From: an uncultured Oscillospiraceae bacterium
GTDB taxonomy: Bacteria > Bacillota > Clostridia > Oscillospirales > Oscillospiraceae
DNA length: 33,189 nt
Reading direction: 5' to 3'
NCBI GenBank assembly: GCA_944385465.1
Contig: CALWXH010000020.1
Coordinates: forward strand, 1 to 33,189
The notes under the pieces were generated by a model, which searched no databases, was not told the DNA's origin, and worked only from the letters and a program-made list of their open reading frames with translations. The number at the start of each line of letters is the position of its first letter. Position 1 is the first letter of the stretch. This document shows, in pieces, positions 1 through 7,219 of the stretch. The position numbers were made by a program, and so were the translations under genes.

Positions 1-37
1 TCTTTTTGTCTTCATCATCGCCTTTAGGCTTCTCTTG

Positions 38-67
38 AACCACTCGCCTAGCGAGTGGTTTTCTTTA
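38..67 (+). terminator. Hairpin at left edge, likely terminator or mobile-element end
   Basis: A perfect 10-bp stem (38-47 with 51-60) encloses a 3-nt CTA loop and is followed by a T-rich run. It would end a rightward transcript entering from outside the window. A subterminal hairpin of an IS200/IS605-type element is the other reading, but no transposase is present to decide. Confidence 0.5.
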
Positions 68-71
68 GTAC

Positions 72-105
72 AAAAAAGCACCTGCAAAGCAGGTGCTTCT
101 TTTTT
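72..105. terminator. Bidirectional Rho-independent terminator
   Basis: An 8-bp GC-rich stem (78-85 with 89-96) has an AAA loop, six A on the left and a T-rich run on the right, so it can work on both strands. It insulates the operon starting at 313 from whatever lies to the left. Confidence 0.7.
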
Positions 106-221
106 GTTCCAGTGGCCATGGGCCGCCGCCATCCTCCGCCTGCGCAAAAAATCATCGCTCTTTTTTGCTGCTGCCTGCCGTGCCGGCCTCCCGCAGGCAA
201 GAATTCAGAAAAACAAAGGCG

Positions 222-261
222 GGAAACTGCATGTTTTCCGGATGAAAAAGCGGTATATTAT
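222..261 (+). promoter_or_regulatory. Weak candidate promoter with an imperfect inverted repeat
   Basis: An AT-rich TATATTAT stretch at 254-261 can supply a -10 element about 50 nt before the first gene. No good TTGACA lies at the right distance; TGTTTT at 232-237 is the best candidate. An imperfect inverted repeat (GGAAAC at 222-227 facing GTTTTCC at 233-239) covers the -35 zone and could be an operator, which would fit a substrate-induced catabolic operon. The rest of 106-312 shows no gene. Confidence 0.3.
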
Positions 262-312
262 AGGTAGCTATCCTGGATTTCTGCCGAAACATCTTGAATT
301 GAAAAGGAGACG

Positions 313-1191
313 ATGCTCATGTACCGCAACCTGACGCCGGGACCCAAGCGGGGCGTATCCCTGTACAGCTACTCCGCGGAGTTTGGTTTTGAGAAAACGC
401 TGGAGGACTGCTTTGAGGACGTCTACGACATGGGCGCCCATGGCATTGAGATTCTGGCCAACACCCACATTGAAAACTACCCCTATCCCTCCCAGGCCTG
501 GGTGGACCGCTGGTTCGCGCTGCTGGACAAGTATGAGCTGGAGCCGGTGGAATATGGGCACTGGGTGGACTCCCACGTCCTCCAGGATCGGGATCTCACC
601 ACGGAGGAATCCGTGGAGTTCCTGAAACGGGATCTGCGCCTGGCGCACCGTCTGGGCTTCCGCATCCTGCGCACCAAAATGCCCGTCATCAACGGCTCCT
701 TGGACCCGGTGGAAAACTGGCGCGATATCATCCGCGGCGCCCTGCCCCTGGCCGAAGAGCTGGGACTCACCATGTGCCCGGAGATCCACATCCCCACCAG
801 CCTGAAAAGCCAGATGGTGCAGGACTATGTGGACTTCATCCAAGAGACCGGCACCAAGAGCTTTGCTCTGAACATCGACTTCAGCGTGTTCCGCACCCAC
901 TTCCTGGAGGGGGAATTTGTCTCCCCCGGCTACGAGCCCAGCGCGCCGGAAGACCTCATTCCCCTGCTGCCCTACGTGGCCTGCTGCCACGCAAAGTTCT
1001 TCCAGATCAACGAGGACTTTGAGGAAACCGTGGTCCCCTATCCGGAAATCCTGGGCATTCTGAAGGAGCACAACTGGAACGGCTATCTGCTCAGCGAGTA
1101 CGAAAACCCGGACAAGTACGAGCCCGGCTATGAGGTGGGCCAGATGCTGCGCAAACAGCACATCATGATGAAGCGCATCCTGGGCAATTGA
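313..1191 (+). CDS. Sugar phosphate isomerase/epimerase-like TIM barrel, probable C-glycoside deglycosidase alpha subunit
   Basis: A 292-aa cytoplasmic protein of the xylose-isomerase-like TIM-barrel superfamily. Family-type metal-ligand positions are visible: Glu157 (CPEIHIP), Asp189 (NIDFS), His226 (CCHAKF) and Glu262 (LLSEYEN). The ATG at 313 is preceded by AAAGGAG. Many such barrels are annotated only as sugar isomerases, but the next gene encodes a DUF6379 protein. That pairing is the known arrangement of C-glycoside deglycosidase (DgpB/DgpC, CarB/CarC type), where the barrel is the metal-dependent catalytic alpha subunit. It cleaves the C-C bond of 3-keto-C-glycosides from plant flavonoids. 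The NAD- or FAD-dependent oxidoreductase that makes the 3-keto substrate is not in the window. The substrate is inferred; the fold is well supported. Confidence 0.8.
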   Translation: MLMYRNLTPGPKRGVSLYSYSAEFGFEKTLEDCFEDVYDMGAHGIEILANTHIENYPYPSQAWVDRWFALLDKYELEPVEYGHWVDSHVLQDRDLTTEESVEFLKRDLRLAHRLGFRILRTKMPVINGSLDPVENWRDIIRGALPLAEELGLTMCPEIHIPTSLKSQMVQDYVDFIQETGTKSFALNIDFSVFRTHFLEGEFVSPGYEPSAPEDLIPLLPYVACCHAKFFQINEDFEETVVPYPEILGILKEHNWNGYLLSEYENPDKYEPGYEVGQMLRKQHIMMKRILGN

Positions 1192-1205
1192 GGAGGGAGA
1201 CGACC

Positions 1206-1649
1206 ATGGAAAAACAAGTGATTCAATCCGTTGGGTTCCGCAATATCTACGACGAGACGGGCAAGGCCGTGGGGTTTCAGGTGAAAATCCGGCTGCCCTA
1301 TTACCGCGGCGTATTCCTCAGTCAGATCAAGCCCGGCAGCCTCACCGTGGACGGCGAGGTCTTCACCCGGGATCAGATCCTCTGGCGGGTCAACGGCGAG
1401 GACTACACCGCCCAGGAGATGCACGAGGACTGGAAAACCCACTGGCATCCCATGGAGCCTGCCACCCTCATCGTAAAGAAAGAGGGCGGCCTGGCCCAGG
1501 GCTATCACGACCTTCAGTACGGCTACTGCGTCACCCATTCCTATATGCCCCCCGATCTGGAGGCGCTGGCCGACCCCGACAAGGACGAAATCGTCTACTT
1601 CCCTGAGTTTGGCCGGAACCAGAACCGCCGCCGGCTGCTCATTGTGTGA
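1206..1649 (+). CDS. DUF6379 protein, probable C-glycoside deglycosidase beta subunit
   Basis: A 147-aa protein starting at the ATG at 1206, 14 nt after the upstream stop, with AGGAGGGA just ahead. An in-frame TTG at 1188 overlaps the upstream stop but has no ribosome site of its own. The stretch LPYYRGVFLSQIKPGSLTVD (about residues 30-50) is typical of DUF6379, the family of C-glycoside deglycosidase beta subunits. There is no signal peptide or membrane segment. In characterised enzymes the beta chain packs against the TIM-barrel alpha chain and shapes the active site. Tight coupling to the alpha gene supports one heteromeric enzyme. Family assignment is from remembered motifs; the substrate cannot be read from sequence. 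Confidence 0.75.
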   Translation: MEKQVIQSVGFRNIYDETGKAVGFQVKIRLPYYRGVFLSQIKPGSLTVDGEVFTRDQILWRVNGEDYTAQEMHEDWKTHWHPMEPATLIVKKEGGLAQGYHDLQYGYCVTHSYMPPDLEALADPDKDEIVYFPEFGRNQNRRRLLIV

Positions 1650-1682
1650 GAGCGGCCCATCCCCTTTCCCACCAAAGCCATA

Positions 1683-1720
1683 CAGGCCCCGGCCAATTCT
1701 GGCCGGGGCCTGTCTTTTCT
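1683..1720 (+). terminator. Terminator of the C-glycoside operon
   Basis: A perfect 13-bp stem (1683-1695 with 1700-1712) with an ATTC loop is followed by TCTTTTCT. It ends the rightward operon and lies between convergent genes. The left flank is not rich in A, so termination of the leftward kinase transcript here is less certain. Confidence 0.85.
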
Positions 1721-1722
1721 CT

Positions 1723-3780
1723 TCACAGTACGAAGCCGAACTCCACGCCGGTGTCGGTATTCCGGGCAAAGCACTCGCCCCCGTGGAGCTCGATGATCTG
1801 GCGGGCGATGGCCAGCCCCAGGCCGGTGCCCCCGCCGGTGCGGGCCCCATCTCCCCGGTAAAAGGTGTCCCACACCTTGTCCAGCGCCTCCTGGGACAGG
1901 GGCGGGCAGTCGTTGGCCATGTGGAACACCGTCTTGCCCACACCCCGGCTTGCCCACACCCGGATGTGGCCGCCGGGGGTGGTGTACTTCACGGCGTTGG
2001 TGGCGAAGTTCTCGACCACCTGGGCCATGCGCCCCTCGTCAGCGGAGATCAGGCACTCGTCCGGGAACTCCAGGCTCACCTGGAGCCCCTTCCCCTCCGC
2101 CGCCCGCTGGAGCTTGCCGAAGATCTCCCGGGTCAGCTTTTCCAGGGAAAACTCGCTGCGGCTGAGCTTCACCCGCCCCGCCTCCAGCCGGGAGAGATCC
2201 AGCATCTCCAGCACCATGCCGTCCATCCGCTCCGTCTCAGCCAGGATGGTGTCCAGATACCGGTCCCGCTTGTCCTCGGCGATGTGCTCCTTCAGCCCCT
2301 CGGCATAGCTGTGTGCCACCGCCAGGGGGGTCTTCAGCTCGTGGGCGATGCTGGACACCATCTGCCGCCGGTTCTCCTCGGCGCTTTTGGCGTATGCCAG
2401 GGCGGCGCCCAGCCGGGCCGCCTCATCGTGATCCTTTTGGGCACGCTGCTGGAACTGTTGGTACCCGTGTACCAGCTGGTCGGTGTCCGCCCAGGTGGTG
2501 TCGCAGCCCAGCATCGGGGGTTTCCCCGCAGCCATGCTCCCGTTCACCGCCCGCAGAGGGTCAATGAGCCTGCGCTTCAGGGTGCGCCGCAGCAGCAGGA
2601 AGGCGACCAGGGCCACCGCAAAGGTGACCAGATAGGTGTTGCGGAGAAATTCCATGGCTATCAGGAGCGGGCTGCCCCGCAGGGCAAAGAGGGCCTGCAC
2701 CACGGGCTGTCCATCCTCCGGTTCCTCATAAGCGGCCGCCCGGCGAAGCAGCACCGCGTCCAGCAGGCTGTACCGGTCGGCCCCATAGTCGGAGTACTCC
2801 GCCAGCTGCTCCCTCCGTCCTTTCAGCAGCGTGAGCAGGCTGTGGTACCGTTCCCCCTGCCAGGTCAGCGGCCCGCCGGGGTCATACAGCTCCATCTTGG
2901 GGTTGACGCCGTAGATGGTCACCAGCTCTCCCTCCAGCTGGAGCTCCCCGGCCACGTCGCAGATCTCCTGCCAGCGGATGCGCCCCTGGGCGTCCAGCTC
3001 CCCCAGGGGGGTGCTCTGCGCCTCCCCCAGCCCGCCCTCCGCCTGGAGTGGCCACCGGACAAAGGTGAAGTCATCCTCCACCCCGTAGCTGCCGCTGCCC
3101 GTCATCAGATCGGAGGCAGAGGCGCCGGAGATGCGCACCGGCTCGAAACGGCTGCCGTCAAACCAGCCCTCCAGCCGCAGAATATCGCAGAAGCCTCCTC
3201 CGAGGACGGAAAACTCCCCAAACAGCTCGCTGTACTGCCCCCGGATGGCGTCGTACCGGCTGTCCCCCTCGTCGCTGAGGTCCAGCCAGGCGTAGCCATC
3301 GGCCTGGGCGGGCTGCCGGGTCTCCCACACTTCTGAGGTCACATAGCGGAAACACACATAGTCCCCACTGGCCTGGATCACGTTTCCCGTCTCATCCCAG
3401 TACACCACCCCGGTCTGGAGGGGCACCTCCACATCCCGGTAGGGGCTCAGCACGCCGGCGGCGAGGTAAAATTTCGTGTTGAAATCCCCCACTGCGGCAT
3501 AGGTGTTGCTGATCGAGGTCAGAACCAGGTAGTCCAGCTCCCCGGGGACGGCGTCCTCACCGGCGGCCTGGACCAGCGCCTCCTCCCCATCCCAAAAACG
3601 GGCCGGGATCTGATCTGCCGCATCATCCATGGCCAGCAGCACGCTCTGGGCGGTACCCAGGGTGAGAGCCCCCATCCCCAGCAGCCACAGCGCCAGGGTC
3701 AAAAGTCCCAATCTGATGGACAGCGCGGCCAGGGCGCCCCGCTTGTTTCTCTTCGTTTCGTCCTTCTGCCTGCGTCTCAT
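1723..3780 (-). CDS. Membrane sensor histidine kinase
   Basis: A 685-aa kinase. An N-terminal membrane segment (about residues 20-47) and a second (about 376-400) bracket a sensor domain of roughly 330 residues outside the membrane, unusually large for this class. A HAMP-like linker follows. The phospho-acceptor is His480 in the H-box SSIAHELKTP. The C-terminal ATPase domain has an N-box (ENFATNAVKY) and the glycine-rich GGGTGLGLAIA. The ATG at 3780 lies 3 nt after the stop of the regulator gene, so the two are translated from one message and form a cognate pair. I do not recognise the sensor domain and cannot name the signal. Adjacency to the metal block is suggestive but not evidence of metal sensing. 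Confidence 0.92.
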   Translation of the reverse strand: MRRRQKDETKRNKRGALAALSIRLGLLTLALWLLGMGALTLGTAQSVLLAMDDAADQIPARFWDGEEALVQAAGEDAVPGELDYLVLTSISNTYAAVGDFNTKFYLAAGVLSPYRDVEVPLQTGVVYWDETGNVIQASGDYVCFRYVTSEVWETRQPAQADGYAWLDLSDEGDSRYDAIRGQYSELFGEFSVLGGGFCDILRLEGWFDGSRFEPVRISGASASDLMTGSGSYGVEDDFTFVRWPLQAEGGLGEAQSTPLGELDAQGRIRWQEICDVAGELQLEGELVTIYGVNPKMELYDPGGPLTWQGERYHSLLTLLKGRREQLAEYSDYGADRYSLLDAVLLRRAAAYEEPEDGQPVVQALFALRGSPLLIAMEFLRNTYLVTFAVALVAFLLLRRTLKRRLIDPLRAVNGSMAAGKPPMLGCDTTWADTDQLVHGYQQFQQRAQKDHDEAARLGAALAYAKSAEENRRQMVSSIAHELKTPLAVAHSYAEGLKEHIAEDKRDRYLDTILAETERMDGMVLEMLDLSRLEAGRVKLSRSEFSLEKLTREIFGKLQRAAEGKGLQVSLEFPDECLISADEGRMAQVVENFATNAVKYTTPGGHIRVWASRGVGKTVFHMANDCPPLSQEALDKVWDTFYRGDGARTGGGTGLGLAIARQIIELHGGECFARNTDTGVEFGFVL

Positions 3781-3783
3781 GGG

Positions 3784-4455
3784 TCATACCTCCAGTTTAT
3801 ACCCGGATTTGATCACCGTTTTGATGCACCTGGCCTGCTCCCCCAATTTCTCCCGCAGGCGCTTGATGTGGGTGTCCACCGCCCGGGATTCCCCCTCGTA
3901 GTCATAGCCCCAGCACTTCACCAGCAGCTGCTCCCGGCTCATGACCATGTTTTTGTTCTGCATCAGGCACCGCAACAGGGCGTATTCCTTGGGGGTAAGG
4001 GAGATTTCCTTCCCATCCGCAAACACCCGCTGGGCGGACAGCTCCAGGGCCAGTCCTCCCGCCTCCAGCCGGTCCCCCCGGAGGACGCTGCCCCGGCTGC
4101 GCTTGATGAGGGCCATGGTCTTGGCATACAGCACCGACATGGTAAAGGGCTTGGTCACATAGTCGTCCGCCCCCAGCTCATAGCCCAGCAGCTTGTCCTC
4201 CTCGTCGGACAGGGCGGTGAGGAAAATGATGGGCACCTCGCTGTCCCGGCGCACCGCCCGGCACACGCTCAGCCCGTCCAGACCGGGTATCATGATGTCC
4301 AGCAGCACCGCGTCAAACTGCCCCTCTTCCAGCAGCTCCAGGGCCCGCAGTCCGTCCCCCGCCTCCACCGGCAGCTCCCCCTTGCTGGAAAAGTAGTCGC
4401 ACAGCACCTCCCGCAGCTTGGGTTCGTCCTCCACAATGAGCACCTTGCAGTTCAC
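3784..4455 (-). CDS. OmpR/PhoB-family response regulator
   Basis: A 223-aa two-domain regulator. The receiver domain (residues 1-115) has the acidic pocket Glu9-Asp10, phospho-acceptor Asp53 (VLLDIMIP), Thr80 and Lys102 (VTKPF). The C-terminal winged helix (about 125-223) carries the LTPKEYALLRCLMQNKN signature and the recognition helix AVDTHIKRLREKL. The first gene of the pair, it is transcribed leftward from a strong promoter at 4485-4513. It should be phosphorylated by the kinase encoded just downstream and bind DNA as a dimer. Its targets are not identifiable; no obvious tandem direct repeats were seen in its own promoter. Confidence 0.93.
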   Translation of the reverse strand: MNCKVLIVEDEPKLREVLCDYFSSKGELPVEAGDGLRALELLEEGQFDAVLLDIMIPGLDGLSVCRAVRRDSEVPIIFLTALSDEEDKLLGYELGADDYVTKPFTMSVLYAKTMALIKRSRGSVLRGDRLEAGGLALELSAQRVFADGKEISLTPKEYALLRCLMQNKNMVMSREQLLVKCWGYDYEGESRAVDTHIKRLREKLGEQARCIKTVIKSGYKLEV

Positions 4456-4484
4456 ACGCTCCGCCCCCTTTCTATCTGAACTCT

Positions 4485-4513
4485 ATCATAGCGGTTTGTA
4501 CTCTGTGTGTCAA
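4485..4513 (-). promoter_or_regulatory. Promoter of the two-component operon
   Basis: On the minus strand a perfect TTGACA (4513-4508), a 17-nt spacer and TATGAT (4490-4485) form a textbook housekeeping-sigma promoter about 30 nt upstream of the regulator start. Confidence 0.85.
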
Positions 4514-4524
4514 AGCGGGAATTT

Positions 4525-4562
4525 CAAGAAAAAAATTTCAGCCCCTCCGATTGGAGGGGCTG
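4525..4562 (-). terminator. Terminator of the metal ATPase operon
   Basis: A perfect 10-bp stem (4539-4548 with 4553-4562) with a GATT loop. Read leftward it is followed by AAATTTTTTTC, a classic U-tract. It lies 18 nt beyond the ATPase stop. Confidence 0.88.
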
Positions 4563-4580
4563 AGTTGTAAAGCAGTCTCT

Positions 4581-6578
4581 CTACATTTTTCTGACAAACA
4601 GGGCCCGGATGGCGTTGAGCACCGCCAGCACCATGACCCCCACGTCGGCAAACACCGCCAGCCACATCCCGGCTAGGCCCAGGGCCACCAGCGCCAGGCA
4701 GATCAGCTTAATCCCGATGGCGAACACGATGTTCTGGTAGACGATGGCCAAGCACTTGCGGGAGATCCGGATGGCCTTGGCGATCTTCAGCGGGTCGTCG
4801 TCCATGAGCACCACGTCGGCGGCCTCGATGGCGGCGTCGGAGCCCATGGCCCCCATGGCGATGCCGATGTCCGCCCGGCGCAGCACCGGGGCGTCGTTGA
4901 TGCCGTCCCCCACAAAGGCCAGCCTGGCCCTGGCGGGCTTGCGCTCCAGCTCTTCCTCCACCTTTTCCACCTTGTCAGCGGGGAGCAGCTGGCTGTACAC
5001 CTGATCCACCCCCAGGTCGGCGGCCACCCGCCGGGCCACGCCGTCGGCATCCCCGGTGAGCATGACGGTCTTTTCCACCCCGGCGGCCTTCAGCTGTCGG
5101 ATGGCCTCTTTGGAGGTGGGCTTTTCCACGTCGGAGATGACGATGTGGCCCATATACTGGCCATCCACCGCCATGTGAATGATGGTGCCCACGCTACGGC
5201 AGGTGATGTAGTGGACGCCCAGCCGGTCCATGAGCTTGTCATTGCCGGCGGCCACCTCCCTGCCGTCCACCGTGGCCACGACGCCCTCTCCGCTGAGCTC
5301 CCGGACATCTTTTACCCGGGTGCGGTCGATCTCTTTCCCATAGGCCCGCTGGAGGCTTTTGCTGATGGGATGGGAGGAGGCGCTCTCCGCCAGAGCGGCG
5401 TACTCCACCAGCTGGGCCTCGTCCATGCCGCTGTGATGGATGCCGCTCACCTCAAAGACGCCCCGGGTGAGGGTGCCGGTCTTGTCAAACATGACAACCC
5501 TGGTCTGGGACAGGGTCTCCAGGTAGTTGGAGCCCTTCACCAGCACGCCGGCCTTGCTGGCCCCGCCGATGCCGGCGAAGAAGGTCAGGGGGATGGAGAT
5601 GACCAGGGCGCAGGGGCAGCTGGCCACCAGGAAGGTGAGGGCCCGGTAGACCCAGCTCTCCCAGCCGGGGGCCCCGCCCAGCAGCAGCTGGACCAGCGGG
5701 GGCAGCACTGCCAGGGCCAGGGCAGCGGCACACACCGCCGGGGTGTACACCCGGGCAAATTTCGAGATGAAATTCTCCGACCGGGACTTCCGGGAGGAGG
5801 CGTTCTCCACCAGGTCCAGGATCCTGGACACGGTGGACTCGCCAAACTCCTTGGTGGTGCGGATCTTCAGCAGGCCGGTCATGTTGACGCAGCCGGAGAT
5901 GATCTCATCCCCCTCCCGCACCTCCCGGGGCAGGCTCTCACCGGTGAGGGCGGCGGTGTTCAGGGTGGAAGCTCCCTCCGCCACCACGCCGTCAATGGGA
6001 ACCTTCTCCCCGGGCTGCACCACAATGAGGGTGCCCACGGCCACTTCGTCCGGATCCACCTGCTCCAGCCTGCCCTCCCGCTCCACATTGGCGTAGTCCG
6101 GGCGGATGTCCATCAGATCGCTGATGTTCCGGCGGCTGCGGCCCACGGCATAGGACTGGAACCACTCCCCCACCTGGTAGAACAGCATGACGGCGATGGA
6201 CTCCAGATAGTCCCCGTTCTCATAGATGGCCAGGGCCAGAGCGCCCAGGGTGGCCACCGCCATGAGAAAGTTCTCATCCAGCACCTGGCCGCTTCGGATC
6301 CCCCGGAAGGCCTTGCGGAGGATGTCGTAGCCGATGACGGCGTAGTCCGCCAGATAGCAGGCCAGCCGCACCCAGCGCCCTGCCGGGCCCAGCGCGTCAA
6401 AGGCCTCCGCCCCCAGCGTCTGGAGGGCCAGCAGAATCACCGCGGCCGCCAGGATGCGCCACAGCATTTTTTTCTGCTTTCCCGTCATTCCGTACTTGGG
6501 GCGCCGCCCCAGAAGGCACAGCACCGCCGCCAGCACGGCCACCGCCAGCAGCAGGCCGGTCTCCAGATAGTCTTGCAT
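4581..6578 (-). CDS. P1B-2 type Zn/Cd/Pb-exporting P-type ATPase
   Basis: A 665-aa inner-membrane heavy-metal ATPase. The transmembrane metal site CPC (residues 321-323) sits in the pattern CPCx4SxP. Near the C-terminus an N-x7-K-x20-DxG pattern (NIVFAIGIK ... DVG) completes the P1B-2 signature for Zn2+/Cd2+/Pb2+ rather than copper. Asp365 in DKTGTLT is the phosphorylated residue; TGES, the HP dipeptide of ASSHPISK and GDGINDAP are all present. The usual N-terminal HMA metal-binding domain is missing: the protein begins almost directly with membrane helices, and a separate 72-aa HMA protein is encoded just upstream. It should export excess zinc or cadmium using ATP. The ATG at 6578 has a modest GGAAGTGA ribosome site. 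An operator-like site lies directly upstream. Confidence 0.93.
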   Translation of the reverse strand: MQDYLETGLLLAVAVLAAVLCLLGRRPKYGMTGKQKKMLWRILAAAVILLALQTLGAEAFDALGPAGRWVRLACYLADYAVIGYDILRKAFRGIRSGQVLDENFLMAVATLGALALAIYENGDYLESIAVMLFYQVGEWFQSYAVGRSRRNISDLMDIRPDYANVEREGRLEQVDPDEVAVGTLIVVQPGEKVPIDGVVAEGASTLNTAALTGESLPREVREGDEIISGCVNMTGLLKIRTTKEFGESTVSRILDLVENASSRKSRSENFISKFARVYTPAVCAAALALAVLPPLVQLLLGGAPGWESWVYRALTFLVASCPCALVISIPLTFFAGIGGASKAGVLVKGSNYLETLSQTRVVMFDKTGTLTRGVFEVSGIHHSGMDEAQLVEYAALAESASSHPISKSLQRAYGKEIDRTRVKDVRELSGEGVVATVDGREVAAGNDKLMDRLGVHYITCRSVGTIIHMAVDGQYMGHIVISDVEKPTSKEAIRQLKAAGVEKTVMLTGDADGVARRVAADLGVDQVYSQLLPADKVEKVEEELERKPARARLAFVGDGINDAPVLRRADIGIAMGAMGSDAAIEAADVVLMDDDPLKIAKAIRISRKCLAIVYQNIVFAIGIKLICLALVALGLAGMWLAVFADVGVMVLAVLNAIRALFVRKM

Positions 6579-6592
6579 GATCGTTCACTTCC

Positions 6593-6616
6593 AAACAATT
6601 AAATAGTCGTTTAATC
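6593..6616 (-). promoter_or_regulatory. Operator-like site O2 upstream of the ATPase gene
   Basis: Inverted repeat ATTAAA (6598-6603) / TTTAAT (6610-6615) within a 24-bp block that matches the block at 6925-6948 at 21 positions. It ends 15 nt before the ATPase start. AT-rich imperfect palindromes of this kind are typical binding sites of ArsR/SmtB-family metal sensors. Confidence 0.55.
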
Positions 6617-6674
6617 TTTTGGGGCAGAAAAGCGTCCCTTCCGCCGCTGGGCATCCGGGACGCCGGCCGTGCGC

Positions 6675-6893
6675 TCACAGGAAGACTTCGCAGTCGCTCT
6701 CCACCCGCTTGCAGTTTTTGCGCACCTGCTCCATGACGGATTGAGGGTCATGCCCCTCGGCGAACTCCACGATCATCTTCAGGGTCATGAAGTTGACGGT
6801 GCAGTTCTGAACGCCGTCGGTCTTCCGGGCGGCCTCCTCCATCTTGTTGGCGCAGTTGGCGCAGTCCACGTCGATCTTATAGGTTTTCTTCAT
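6675..6893 (-). CDS. Free-standing HMA-domain metal-binding protein
   Basis: A 72-aa protein consisting of one heavy-metal-associated (HMA) domain with the metal-binding DCANC motif (Cys11, Cys14) in the first loop. The ATG at 6893 has AAGGAGG at a good distance; an in-frame upstream extension crosses the promoter and is discarded. Its gene lies 96 bp upstream of the P1B ATPase gene, behind the same promoter. The ATPase lacks its own HMA domain, so this protein probably delivers metal to it, or acts as a detached regulatory domain. The Asp before the first Cys, instead of the GMxC of copper chaperones, agrees with divalent Zn/Cd handling. Confidence 0.88.
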   Translation of the reverse strand: MKKTYKIDVDCANCANKMEEAARKTDGVQNCTVNFMTLKMIVEFAEGHDPQSVMEQVRKNCKRVESDCEVFL

Positions 6894-6924
6894 CCCGATG
6901 GGCCTCCTTCTCTGTGATACAGGC

Positions 6925-6948
6925 AAACAATTAAGCAGTTGTTTAATC
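6925..6948 (-). promoter_or_regulatory. Operator-like site O1 at the transcription start of the HMA-ATPase operon
   Basis: This 24-bp block matches O2 (6593-6616) at 21 positions. It contains ATTAA/TTTAAT arms and an overlapping AAACAA/TTGTTT inverted repeat. It begins a few bases downstream of the predicted start of transcription (about 6951), where a bound repressor would block initiation. Confidence 0.6.
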
Positions 6949-6957
6949 GTTATCTGT

Positions 6958-6986
6958 ATCATACACCAACAGCGCCGCCCTGTCAA
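6958..6986 (-). promoter_or_regulatory. Promoter of the HMA-ATPase operon
   Basis: On the minus strand TTGACA (6986-6981), a 17-nt spacer and TATGAT (6963-6958). The hexamers and spacing are identical to those of the two-component promoter at 4485-4513. Operator O1 follows at once. Confidence 0.85.
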
Positions 6987-6995
6987 CCGCTTTCT

Positions 6996-7040
6996 GAAAA
7001 AATTTTCTCCCTGCCGCAGGCCACGGGTCGCGGCAGGGAG
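6996..7040 (-). terminator. Terminator of the feo operon
   Basis: An 11-bp GC-rich stem (7007-7017 with 7030-7040) with a 12-nt loop. Read leftward it is followed by AAAATTTTTT. It lies 9 nt beyond the last feo-operon stop, so it should separate feo transcripts from the next promoter. Confidence 0.75.
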
Positions 7041-7048
7041 AAGGAACT

Positions 7049-7207
7049 TCAACGACAGGGATGCTCCGGGCTCTCACCGCACTGCTGCGTCCCCCTCCAG
7101 GGGCAGCGCGCGCACTTCCCGCTCCCCTTCCGGCGGCCCAGGCGGATGCGCCACAGGGCCAGGGCACAGCAGGCGGCCAGAAGGGCCAGTACCAGAATCG
7201 TACCCAT
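7049..7207 (-). CDS. FeoB-associated Cys-rich membrane protein
   Basis: A 52-aa protein with one N-terminal membrane segment (residues 3-19), a short basic stretch (RIRLGRRK) and a Cys-rich tail with Cys32, Cys35, Cys43 and Cys51. This is the layout of the FeoB_associated family found directly after feoB in many Firmicutes. The ATG at 7207 is preceded by GAGGAGGGG, which overlaps the feoB stop region. It probably assists ferrous iron uptake at the membrane, though the family's exact role is unsettled. The terminator follows within 10 nt, so it is the last gene of the feo operon. Confidence 0.85.
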   Translation of the reverse strand: MGTILVLALLAACCALALWRIRLGRRKGSGKCARCPWRGTQQCGESPEHPCR

Positions 7208-7219
7208 CCGATCCCCTCC

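Noticed and set aside
1609..3336. 575-codon plus-strand frame opposite the sensor kinase
   Set aside because: It overlaps the 3' end of the DUF6379 gene and a strong terminator and is antisense to a clear histidine kinase.
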